The translations under genes were made by a program, and so were the position numbers. Positions 46,042-53,824 of a stretch of DNA of 64,000 nucleotides are shown piece after piece. The notes under the pieces were generated by a model that saw only the letters and a program-made list of their open reading frames with translations, was not told the DNA's origin and searched no databases. The stretch covers positions 1-64,000 of the forward strand of contig JAFNUD010000009.1 of assembly GCA_017384225.1 (NCBI GenBank). The letters run 5' to 3'. This DNA comes from Paludibacteraceae bacterium (GTDB lineage: Bacteria; Bacteroidota; Bacteroidia; Bacteroidales; Paludibacteraceae). Each line of letters begins with the position of its first letter. The first letter of the stretch is position 1.

Positions 46042-46806
46042 ATGAGCAAGAATAAACTGAAGAAATTTGCGGAGATGGAAACTTTCCACAACGTGTTTCA
46101 ATGTGGAGCACGCGAGATGCTAGAGGATAATCCTGTGGTAGCTATGCGTGGCAAATGGCACGAAGCATATTTCCACAATAGCAACCCTATCGTATTAGAG
46201 TTGGGTTGCGGTCGTGGCGAGTACACAGTAGGACTAGCAGCAAATAATCCTAAAAAGAATTATATTGGCGTGGATATCAAGGGGGCTCGCATGTGGGCTG
46301 GAGCTAAGCAAGCAGAGTTAGCTGGTATGAAGAATGTGGCATTCTTGCGCACCAATATTGAGATGTTGGCACATTTCTTTGCTCCCAACGAGGTGGCAGA
46401 GATTTGGATCACTTTCCCTGATCCACAAATGAAGAAAGTGACTAAACGTCTGACTTCCACCTATTTTATGCAACGCTATGCTCAATTGCTCTGCAAGAAT
46501 GGTGTTATTCATCTAAAGACCGATAGTCCATTCTTATATACCTACACGCAGGCTATGGTAAAGGAAAACACCTATCCTGTGCTGGTCGATACAGATGATC
46601 TATATGCTGCTCCAGCTACTGCCGACATAGAAGAAGCACGTAGTCTGCAAACGCACTATGAGCACCAATGGCTCGACCGTGGACTAACCATCAAATACTT
46701 GCGTTGGGAATTAGCGCATCGCGACACGTTGGTGGAGCCTGATATTGAAATCGAAAAAGACACGTATCGTTCATACGGAAGAAATTACACAAGTCCTAAT
46801 AACTAA
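46042..46806 (+). CDS. trmB: tRNA (guanine-N7-)-methyltransferase
   Basis: Methylates G46 of tRNAs with S-adenosylmethionine, 254 residues. [16 protein letters not shown] is motif I, and [17 protein letters not shown] holds the catalytic Asp. [16 protein letters not shown] is also typical. The N-terminal 40 residues ([18 protein letters not shown]) match Bacteroidota TrmB. Three bases separate it from mrp. Confidence 0.94.
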   Translation: MSKNKLKKFAEMETFHNVFQCGAREMLEDNPVVAMRGKWHEAYFHNSNPIVLELGCGRGEYTVGLAANNPKKNYIGVDIKGARMWAGAKQAELAGMKNVAFLRTNIEMLAHFFAPNEVAEIWITFPDPQMKKVTKRLTSTYFMQRYAQLLCKNGVIHLKTDSPFLYTYTQAMVKENTYPVLVDTDDLYAAPATADIEEARSLQTHYEHQWLDRGLTIKYLRWELAHRDTLVEPDIEIEKDTYRSYGRNYTSPNN

Positions 46807-46809
46807 ACT

Positions 46810-47850
46810 ATGTATCCTCAACAAATCATTGACGCATTACAACATGTTCGCTATCCAGGAACAGGCAAAAACCTCATAGAAGGCGGTATGTTGGAAGACG
46901 ATATACGTATTTCTGGTATGGAAGTGTCGTTCTCTCTTATCTTTGAGAAAGACAACGATCCATTCTGTAAATCTGTGGTCAAGGCTGCAGAAACCGCCAT
47001 TCATACTTATGTGGATGAGAATGTGGCGGTGCATATCCACACCAAGTTTGTAAAGCAAAATATGGCCCCTAAAGCCGATTCTGTAGAGAATCTGCGTGCA
47101 AAGCATGTGATAGCCATTCATTCGGGTAAAGGTGGTGTAGGCAAATCTACTATATCTGCTAATTTAGCGATTACTTTAGCTAAGATGGGTTATGCTGTGG
47201 GGTTGTTGGATGCAGATATTCATGGTCCATCTATCCCCAAGATGTTTCACACCGAGGGTTGTCGTCCGATATCTACTCCTGTGAATGGCCGCAACCTCAT
47301 CGAGCCGATTGAGCAGTATGGAGTGAAGATGTTATCGATTGGCTTTTTCGTTGATCCACAGCAAGCTGTAGTGTGGCGCGGTGGTATGGCAAGCAACGCC
47401 ATCAAGCAACTCATTCAAGATGCGAATTGGGGCGAATTGGACTATTTCCTAATCGATCTTCCACCTGGTACGAGCGATATTCATCTCACGTTAGTACAAC
47501 ACTTGCAATTGACTGGAGCTATCGTAGTGACAACTCCTCAACCAGTAGCGTTGGTGGACGCACGAAAGGGTGTGGATATGTTCCTCAACGAAAAAATCAA
47601 TGTGCCTGTTTTAGGACTGATTGAGAATATGGCGTGGTTTACTCCTGCGGAGTTGCCAAACAACCGTTACTATATCTTTGGCAAGGATGGCGGCAAGCAA
47701 CTTGGCGAGAAACTGAATATTCCCTTGTTGGGTCAAGTGCCTTTGGTACAATCCATTCGCGAGGGTGGCGATGAGGGTACACCTATCGCCTTGCAAGACG
47801 GACACCCCGCAGCACAAATGTTTGAAAATATATGTCAGCACCTAAAATAA
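46810..47850 (+). CDS. mrp: Mrp/ApbC-type Fe-S cluster carrier ATPase
   Basis: A 346-residue P-loop ATPase with an N-terminal DUF59/MIP18 domain (residues 1-80) and a deviant Walker A GKGGVGKS at 106-113. GLLDADIHGPSIP and LIDLPPGTSDIHLTL are Mrp hallmarks. The C-terminal CxxC that binds the cluster in many homologues is not present; the corresponding NMAWFTPAELPNN has no Cys. It overlaps the following MATE gene by 19 bp. Confidence 0.9.
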   Translation: MYPQQIIDALQHVRYPGTGKNLIEGGMLEDDIRISGMEVSFSLIFEKDNDPFCKSVVKAAETAIHTYVDENVAVHIHTKFVKQNMAPKADSVENLRAKHVIAIHSGKGGVGKSTISANLAITLAKMGYAVGLLDADIHGPSIPKMFHTEGCRPISTPVNGRNLIEPIEQYGVKMLSIGFFVDPQQAVVWRGGMASNAIKQLIQDANWGELDYFLIDLPPGTSDIHLTLVQHLQLTGAIVVTTPQPVALVDARKGVDMFLNEKINVPVLGLIENMAWFTPAELPNNRYYIFGKDGGKQLGEKLNIPLLGQVPLVQSIREGGDEGTPIALQDGHPAAQMFENICQHLK

Positions 47851-49190
47851 CCGAGTTAGGCACACAGTCCATACGCAGTTTGCTCATGAAATATGCGTTA
47901 CCTGGCATCATTGCGATGACAGCAAGTTCGCTATACAATATGGTGGACTCCATCTTCATCGGTCATGGTGTGGGGGCAATGGCATTATCGGGTTTGACGG
48001 TAGCCAAGCCCTTCATGGATATATGCGCTGCTTTTGGCACATTGGTAGGCGTGGGGGCAAGTTCGCTGGTGGCAATCAAGTTGGGCGAAAAAGACTACCG
48101 TTCCGCCAATGATGTGCTGGCAAATGTGGTATTGCTGAATGTGCTATTGGGTGCGTTGGTAATGGCAGTGGGATTATATTGGCTGGATCCTATCCTGTAT
48201 GCTTTCGGCGCAAGCGATGTGACCATTGCTTATGCCCGCGAATATATGGAGATTATCCTATGGGGCAACATATTGACGCATATCTACTACGGACTGAATA
48301 GCATGCTGCGCTCTATCGGACACCCAAAAATTGCGATGTATGCTACTATCCTCGCTGTGGTGGTGAATATCATTCTTGACCCTATTTTCATCTTTGTATT
48401 GGATATGGGCGTTCGGGGTGCAGCGTTGGCTACTATGATTTCGCAATTGGTGTCGGTAATAATCGAGTTGATTGTTTTCCTTAATCCGAAGGAAGTTATC
48501 TATTTTCACCGTGGCATATGGCGTTTGAAGCGCAACATCACCATGCGTGCGCTGGGTATAGGCACTGCGCCTTTCCTAATGCATATGGCTTCATGCTTTG
48601 TGGTAATCGTGCTTAACAACCAACTCAAACGCTATGGCGGCGATATGGCAATTGCTACTTTTGGTATGACCAACCGCTTTATGTTTTTCTTCGCGATGAT
48701 TATCATGGGTTTGAATCAAGGTATGCAGCCTATCGTGGGATATAACTATGGTGCAAAACTATTTGACCGCATGGTGCGTGCACTGAAACTGACAGCGATG
48801 TGTGCTACATGTGTGATGGGCGTATTGTGGTTATTTGGTTTGGTTTGGCCAGAAGGATTTATTCGTTTGTTTACGCATGATGAGGTACTGATTGCACAAT
48901 CCATAGCGCCTGCCCGAGTGATGTTGTGCACAATGGTGATGGTTGGTTTTCCAATGGTGGTAGGCAACTTCTACACCTCTATTGGCATGTCAGGTAAAGC
49001 GATATTTTTGAGTTTAACCCGCCAAGTGCTCTTGCTGATACCGTGCATATTGTGTTTGCCACTACTGTTTCAACAACTGAATATCACACCCATTTGGGGT
49101 GTCTGGTGGAGCTTGCCTATCTGCGATGCGATGGCAGCTGTCTTGGCAACAATCGTATTGAATCGTGATATGCGTATTTTCCGACAGTGA
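47832..49190 (+). CDS. MATE-family efflux transporter
   Basis: A 452-residue multidrug/metabolite exporter with 12 hydrophobic segments. LLMKYALPGIIAMTASSLYN and MVDSIFIGHGVGAMALSG mark the first repeat and PFLMHMASCFVVIVLNNQL the second. GLNQGMQPIVGYNYGAK is characteristic of the DinF/NorM-like branch. A second, unrelated-looking MATE gene lies at 13.7 kb. The gene overlaps the end of mrp by 19 bp, so co-transcription is likely. Confidence 0.88.
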   Translation: MSAPKITELGTQSIRSLLMKYALPGIIAMTASSLYNMVDSIFIGHGVGAMALSGLTVAKPFMDICAAFGTLVGVGASSLVAIKLGEKDYRSANDVLANVVLLNVLLGALVMAVGLYWLDPILYAFGASDVTIAYAREYMEIILWGNILTHIYYGLNSMLRSIGHPKIAMYATILAVVVNIILDPIFIFVLDMGVRGAALATMISQLVSVIIELIVFLNPKEVIYFHRGIWRLKRNITMRALGIGTAPFLMHMASCFVVIVLNNQLKRYGGDMAIATFGMTNRFMFFFAMIIMGLNQGMQPIVGYNYGAKLFDRMVRALKLTAMCATCVMGVLWLFGLVWPEGFIRLFTHDEVLIAQSIAPARVMLCTMVMVGFPMVVGNFYTSIGMSGKAIFLSLTRQVLLLIPCILCLPLLFQQLNITPIWGVWWSLPICDAMAAVLATIVLNRDMRIFRQ

Positions 49191-49216
49191 GTTGTCGAAT
49201 CGCAAATTTGCAGATG

Positions 49217-49795
49217 CTATAGTTGTCCCGCTTCTACGAGATTGATTACGCGCTCTACGATACGGTCTTTGTCCGCCGCATCGTACTCCTCTTTCAAGTC
49301 GTTTTTGAAAAGTTTGGCTACGAACTGCCAGAAGTTGGCACTGGCTTTCCCACGATAATGCTTGATGATTTCATAACTCGTTCGGTCGCTTTCACGATCC
49401 ATTAGTTTCATTAGCATTTGCCCCTGCGAGGCAGTCATCTTGCGGAAATGATGTTCGTATTTCTTGAATAGCAACTTCTCATGTTGTCGCCACCATTTGC
49501 GGCGTTCTTTCTCATCAGGCAATTGCGCTAATTGGCAGTCGGCTACCTGCATTTCTTTTGCGAGTAATTTGGCAAAAGGTAGCGTTTTCTTCACATCACG
49601 CACAGTACGCCAATAAAATTGCTCTTGCTTTTTGTTTTTGAACACCATTTTGGGATAGACATACACATCCTGCATTCGCGCAAGGTAGAATGTGTCGGTA
49701 GCACTTATCTGTAGTTGCACCGAGTCCACCCACTGAGCACGACCATTGGTACATACCAAGTAGAGCAATATGATTAGCAAACAGCGCTTTATCAT
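49217..49795 (-). CDS. DUF4294 secreted protein
   Basis: 192 residues with a signal peptide (IILLYLVCTNGRA-QW) and the DUF4294 features YPKMVFKNKKQEQFYWRTVR, DVKKTLPFAKLL and LMKLMDRESDRTSYEIIK. Bacteroidota-restricted, function unknown, probably periplasmic. It is the last gene of a three-gene minus-strand group with the nucleosidase and NlpC/P60 genes. It converges on the MATE gene with only 26 bp between. Confidence 0.82.
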   Translation of the reverse strand: MIKRCLLIILLYLVCTNGRAQWVDSVQLQISATDTFYLARMQDVYVYPKMVFKNKKQEQFYWRTVRDVKKTLPFAKLLAKEMQVADCQLAQLPDEKERRKWWRQHEKLLFKKYEHHFRKMTASQGQMLMKLMDRESDRTSYEIIKHYRGKASANFWQFVAKLFKNDLKEEYDAADKDRIVERVINLVEAGQL

Positions 49796-49804
49796 TAGCT
49801 GATT

Positions 49805-50347
49805 TTATGCTTTTTCTACACCAGCTGCTACTTCGCGATAGGTGTGCAAACTCAGATTGTCGCTCACAATCTTCAATGCCGATAGATGTGTGAAACCTAA
49901 TCCTGCAATATATGCCAACTCCATATCAAAAACACAATCCTTGTAATCGGATTGCAATACAAAATCCGTGTTGCTGTAACATACGGAAGAAAGTACTTTT
50001 TCAGGAGCCACAAGGTATTCCGTTGGCAAAGTGGAGATACACAATGTAGGTTCTGGATAATTCACACAAGGGTGATTAAGTCGCGCCTCATTCACCATAA
50101 CCACACTACCAATGTCATAGTTGGCACTACCAGCGTAGCCAATATTGATTAATCGTGCATCTTCAGGAATATGACGCAGCGCTTGCATGACATTCAATGC
50201 CCCAACACCTGTTACAATCACTTCCCAAAGCGTACCATCAGCCATACGCCACTTGTCGCCTTCCCAATCACCATTGAGGTGTTGAGCAATCAGTTTGGTT
50301 TCGCCTATAAAATCGCCAGCTTCAGCAATTAAAATATAGTTATTCAT
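49805..50347 (-). CDS. Nucleosidase of the PNP/UDP phosphorylase fold
   Basis: A 180-residue protein with VTGVGALNVMQAL, LINIGYAGS and, at the end, DMELAYIAGLGF and LKIVSDN, matching the ends of MTA/SAH nucleosidase-type enzymes. It is about 40-50 residues shorter than standard MtnN (about 230), so some loops are missing. Substrate unsure (methylthioadenosine, S-adenosylhomocysteine or futalosine-like). The catalytic Asp is in KIVSDN. Confidence 0.7.
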   Translation of the reverse strand: MNNYILIAEAGDFIGETKLIAQHLNGDWEGDKWRMADGTLWEVIVTGVGALNVMQALRHIPEDARLINIGYAGSANYDIGSVVMVNEARLNHPCVNYPEPTLCISTLPTEYLVAPEKVLSSVCYSNTDFVLQSDYKDCVFDMELAYIAGLGFTHLSALKIVSDNLSLHTYREVAAGVEKA

Positions 50348-50352
50348 ACACT

Positions 50353-51150
50353 TTAAATATAACGTTTTATTTGCACCAAATGGTGTGTCAGGGAGCCATC
50401 AGGTAAATGAATCCCTTGTGCATCTATCATGTCTATATGTACACAACCTGAGCAATGAATAATTTCTGTTGAGTTGAGTAATAATCCCACATGAGATATA
50501 TTTGTGGCCTGTGGATCTCGGTCTGCGTGGTCAAAAAAGGCCAAATCTCCTGGTAGTGCGTCAGCTATTGATGCAACGACTACGCCTTGTGTAATCTGTT
50601 CTCGAGCGTTGCGCAACAGATTGATGCCAAATACACTATAAACTACTTGTGTCAACCCAGAACAATCCATACCCATCATATTCTTACCTCCCCAGAGGTA
50701 AGGAGCATTGAGCAATGCTTGAGCAACAGAACAAACATCCTCTCGCTCAATAGCCTCATCGCCCAATCGCCTCACACTACTTGGATCAATAAGGTATTGC
50801 TGACCAAGTACCTCAAATGTGCCATGCGAGTAATTCGGAAGACGAGTGCCAACAGTAAGTAGCACATCGGCTCCTCCGTTCATAGGCGTGGCGGTTGCAA
50901 GTGGCGAAGCCACAATCGCCGTATCACCTTGTGCATCTTGACTCATCGCCTCATCGCCTAAACTTACCATTTTAAAGTCCACCCACCCTACTTGCCCATC
51001 CACAAGCGAACGGATTTTTGTCCAACGAGAGAGTCGATCCAAGACTTCACACTCTTCGCCAAAGAGCAATTGGGTCAGTTGCTCGCTACCTTCAGAAGGT
51101 TCTTCGCGCACAGGAACAACTGCGGCATTTGCTACTACATATTCTGCCAT
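50353..51150 (-). CDS. NlpC/P60 peptidoglycan endopeptidase
   Basis: A 265-residue cell-wall hydrolase with an N-terminal SH3b-like domain (VVPVREEPSEGSEQLTQLLF, WVDFKMVSL) and a C-terminal NlpC/P60 domain. The catalytic Cys is C163 in GMDCSGLTQ and His H220 in ISHVGLLL. YLWGGKN precedes it. Probably cleaves gamma-D-glutamyl-diamino acid bonds. There is no clear signal peptide, so it may act on recycled muropeptides in the cytoplasm. The peptide LGDEA occurs twice (residues 64-68 and 129-133), both encoded by octamer repeats. Confidence 0.88.
   Translation of the reverse strand: MAEYVVANAAVVPVREEPSEGSEQLTQLLFGEECEVLDRLSRWTKIRSLVDGQVGWVDFKMVSLGDEAMSQDAQGDTAIVASPLATATPMNGGADVLLTVGTRLPNYSHGTFEVLGQQYLIDPSSVRRLGDEAIEREDVCSVAQALLNAPYLWGGKNMMGMDCSGLTQVVYSVFGINLLRNAREQITQGVVVASIADALPGDLAFFDHADRDPQATNISHVGLLLNSTEIIHCSGCVHIDMIDAQGIHLPDGSLTHHLVQIKRYI
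50748..50775 (-). repeat. 8-bp periodic repeat inside NlpC/P60 gene, copy 1
   Basis: Plus-strand CTCATCGC, CCAATCGC, CTCACACT: consecutive octamers. In the gene it encodes the region around LGDEAIE. Opposite orientation, relative to coding, to the pdxB copy. Confidence 0.6.
50941..50961 (-). repeat. 8-bp periodic repeat inside NlpC/P60 gene, copy 2
   Basis: Plus-strand CTCATCGC, CTCATCGC, CTAA: two exact octamers. It encodes SLGDEAMS in the linker after the SH3-like domain. Confidence 0.6.
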
Positions 51151-51204
51151 AGTATTGTATTAAGTTAACGACTGATTATTCGTAGGTTAGTTGTTTTCTC
51201 GCTG

Positions 51205-51236
51205 CAAAAGTAGTACATTTTTTTGAATTGTACAAA
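51205..51236 (-). promoter_or_regulatory. Promoter of the NlpC/P60 group
   Basis: Minus-strand TACTTTTG (51205-51212), 20-bp spacer, TTTG (51233-51236). The leader is about 48 nt. Confidence 0.75.
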
Positions 51237-51251
51237 TTAGTTGTATATTTA

Positions 51252-51283
51252 TTTGCAGAATTGAATAAAAAATATTACCTTTG
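51252..51283 (+). promoter_or_regulatory. Promoter of the pRiA4b-like gene and miaA
   Basis: TTTG (51252-51255), 20-bp spacer, TACCTTTG (51276-51283). This full consensus sets the downstream start at the ATG at 51317. Confidence 0.8.
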
Positions 51284-51316
51284 CAGCCCAAACAAATTGT
51301 ATCAAACAAAAGATCT

Positions 51317-51859
51317 ATGATATATCGAATCAAATTCTCTTGCGACGATGTAGATGATTTTCGCCGCGTATATGAAGCAGATAGTGATGCTACATTTTTA
51401 GAACTACATTCTGCTATACTCCAAAGCGTAGGATTTCCAGACGACCAAATGACTTCATTCTACATGTGCAATGATCGTTGGGAAAAAGGACAAGAAGTTA
51501 CTCTGGTTGAGATGGGTAGCAACTTTGAGTACGACAACATGGTTATGGAATCTACTCGCTTAAGCGAACTGCTAGAAGAGAGTGGACAACGCATGATTTA
51601 TATATTCGACCCAATGAACGAGCGCTATTTCTTTGGCAAAGTCACTGATATTCTACCTGGTATTTGCAATGGTGTTGTATGCACAGAGCACGAAGGTGAT
51701 GCGCCTGCGCAAATACTACAAGAAGATAATGTAACTGCTGCGAAAACCAACGATTGGGATATCGATGATGATTTCTATGGCGATAGCCAATATAATGATG
51801 GCGACTTCGATTTTGAAGGTTTCCAAGATTTGAGTTTTGATGACGGTTCAATGTTCTAA
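51317..51859 (+). CDS. pRiA4b ORF-3-like (IS1096 TnpR-family) domain protein
   Basis: 180 residues from the ATG at 51317; an in-frame TTG at 51281 lies in the promoter and is rejected. RIKFSCDDVDDFRRVYEADSD, LHSAILQSVGFPDDQMTSFY and ERYFFGKVTDI match the plasmid pRiA4b ORF-3 domain, despite no transposon here. The last 35 residues are strongly acidic (DDDFYGDSQYNDGDFDFEGF). Function unknown. Immediately followed by miaA. Confidence 0.75.
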   Translation: MIYRIKFSCDDVDDFRRVYEADSDATFLELHSAILQSVGFPDDQMTSFYMCNDRWEKGQEVTLVEMGSNFEYDNMVMESTRLSELLEESGQRMIYIFDPMNERYFFGKVTDILPGICNGVVCTEHEGDAPAQILQEDNVTAAKTNDWDIDDDFYGDSQYNDGDFDFEGFQDLSFDDGSMF

Positions 51860-52771
51860 ATGCCTCGTTTGATTGTCATAATCGGTGCTACAGGAGTAGG
51901 CAAAACGACCCAAGCTATTGCAATGGCAAAACAATTTACTTGCCCTATCGTAAGTGCCGACTCCCGACAAATCTACCGCGACCTACCCATTGGCACTGCT
52001 GCGCCTACAAGCGAAGAACAAGGTGATATACCACATTATTTTGTAGGATGCAAAGACTTGCATGAGGTATATAGTGCGGGGCAGTTTGCCCGCGATTGTC
52101 AGCAGTTGTTAAGCGAACTCTTTACCCTACACGACACGGTGGTAATGGTGGGTGGTAGTATGATGTATGTAGATGCAGTATGCAATGGTATAGATGAGAT
52201 TCCTGAAGTACCTGCTCACATACGCGAGCAAGTGCGCAAGGCATACCAAGAACAGGGGATAGAATGGTTACAACAAGAAGTACAACAGCAGGATCCTACT
52301 TATTGGGCTATCGTGGACCGAAACAATCCACAGCGCCTAATGCATTGTGTGGAAGTTAGCAGAGCTACTGGTCAACCTTACTCTTCGTTTCGCAAACGAG
52401 AGCTACAAACAGAGGAACAATCCACAAACCAACCACCTTTTGACATACAGTACCACATGGTAGAACGCCCACGAGAAGAACTGTATGAGCGAATTAATTT
52501 GCGGGTGGAAAAAATGATAGAACAAGGATTGCTGGAAGAGGCTAAACGGGCATTTGACAAATTAAATATTCCTCTTGACCCCTCAATAGAATTGGATTAC
52601 TCTACTCTACCCAATAGCATCAACACCGTAGGATACAAAGAATTGTTGCACTACTTCCGTGGCGAATGGACGCTACAACGAGCAATAGAAATGATACAAC
52701 AAAACTCGCGACACTATGCCAAACGACAATTGACTTGGTGGCGAAGAAGAGATTTCAAAAAACCAATTTAG
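51860..52771 (+). CDS. miaA: tRNA dimethylallyltransferase
   Basis: Adds an isopentenyl group to A37 of tRNAs reading UNN codons, 303 residues. The P-loop GATGVGKT is at residues 9-16. SADSRQIYRDLPIGTAAP is the substrate Asp/Arg region. VGGSMMYVDAVCNGID and RNNPQRLMHCVEVSRATG are diagnostic, and the C-terminal QNSRHYAKRQLTWWRR is complete. It begins immediately after the upstream stop codon. Confidence 0.95.
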   Translation: MPRLIVIIGATGVGKTTQAIAMAKQFTCPIVSADSRQIYRDLPIGTAAPTSEEQGDIPHYFVGCKDLHEVYSAGQFARDCQQLLSELFTLHDTVVMVGGSMMYVDAVCNGIDEIPEVPAHIREQVRKAYQEQGIEWLQQEVQQQDPTYWAIVDRNNPQRLMHCVEVSRATGQPYSSFRKRELQTEEQSTNQPPFDIQYHMVERPREELYERINLRVEKMIEQGLLEEAKRAFDKLNIPLDPSIELDYSTLPNSINTVGYKELLHYFRGEWTLQRAIEMIQQNSRHYAKRQLTWWRRRDFKKPI

Positions 52772-52772
52772 T

Positions 52773-53822
52773 ATGATGAACAGACTATTAATAATATACT
52801 TGGCATGTGCTATAGCAATGGCAGGATGCAAGAAAGTGAGTGTGGATTTTACCTATTCTCCAGCAGAACCCAAAGCTGGAGATACAATCACATTCACCAA
52901 CAATAGTAGCGCAGGCGAGAAGTGGGCTTGGAGTTTTGGCGACTATAGTACAAATCTATCCAAAAATCCTACCAAGGTATATAAGAAACCTGGTACCTAT
53001 CTTGTAACGTTGATGGTGGATAGTGCAAAATACAATACTTGCAGCAAATCTATCACAATTTATGAAAACGAGCCTACTTTCGTGGCCTCCACTGATTCCA
53101 TCTGCCATTACCAAAATGTTACTCTCACGGCAAATATCTATAACCCATTTAAGTACGCACTTTCCTATCAATGGGTTTTATCTACCAATTGCGTGCTGCA
53201 CAGCGGTAGTCTCACGAGCAATAGTATTGTTATGTATTTCAAGTCGCCTGAGGTAGAAGAATCTGTGCAACTGACCATTAAGCAAGGTGATACAACACAC
53301 CCTACTATTACAAAAAAATATTTTATTCACGAAACCCAAGCCCCTGCTATCGTTATGAAAAGCAAAAGCGGTATCTATCGCCAGCGAATTATCAACGAGC
53401 GATTGGATAGTGTTAGAATCAGTTTCTTTAGCGAAGATAGTTTGTTGCTTTCAACAACGACCGACACTTGCGTCACATTCAATGGTGTAGATTTCCACGT
53501 CAGCAAAATGGGGGATATTTTTCCTGACCACAAAGTACAACGATTGCAGATTGATGCTATGGCGCAAAAGTGGTACATTGTCACACCTGAAGGATTGTTT
53601 GTTGCCAACTTCAGTGGCACAAATCTTCAGCTTATTGATGCGGATGCCACAGGTGCTCTCTGCGTAGATGCGTATCGCAACCTACTCTATTGGGCTACCC
53701 CTGATGGACTCAAGGCTATGCCACTCGTGAAAAGCAAGAATAATCTGTTTTCTACTCAACCAATATTGTATAACCATCTTAGCGCTATTGACTACGTTGT
53801 AGTCAATAATGATCTTCTCTAA
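52773..53822 (+). CDS. PKD-domain lipoprotein
   Basis: A 349-residue lipoprotein with AIAMAGC, the lipid-attached Cys being at residue 19. A PKD domain occupies residues about 25-98 (GDTITFTNNSSAGEKWAWSF, KKPGTYLVTLMV). A second Ig-like region follows, with the last 130 residues resembling beta-propeller blades (LFVANFSGTNLQLIDADATG, NLLYWATPDGLKAM). Probably surface-exposed. It lies between miaA and a glycogen synthase gene with 1- and 2-bp gaps. Confidence 0.75.
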   Translation: MMNRLLIIYLACAIAMAGCKKVSVDFTYSPAEPKAGDTITFTNNSSAGEKWAWSFGDYSTNLSKNPTKVYKKPGTYLVTLMVDSAKYNTCSKSITIYENEPTFVASTDSICHYQNVTLTANIYNPFKYALSYQWVLSTNCVLHSGSLTSNSIVMYFKSPEVEESVQLTIKQGDTTHPTITKKYFIHETQAPAIVMKSKSGIYRQRIINERLDSVRISFFSEDSLLLSTTTDTCVTFNGVDFHVSKMGDIFPDHKVQRLQIDAMAQKWYIVTPEGLFVANFSGTNLQLIDADATGALCVDAYRNLLYWATPDGLKAMPLVKSKNNLFSTQPILYNHLSAIDYVVVNNDLL

Positions 53823-53824
53823 TC

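Noticed and set aside
49202..49211. GCAAATTTGC palindrome between convergent MATE and DUF4294 genes
   Set aside because: Too short and without a T run to call a terminator.
51317..51859. pRiA4b/IS1096-type domain as evidence of a transposon
   Set aside because: No transposase, inverted repeats or target duplication; it sits in a normal miaA neighbourhood with a native promoter.
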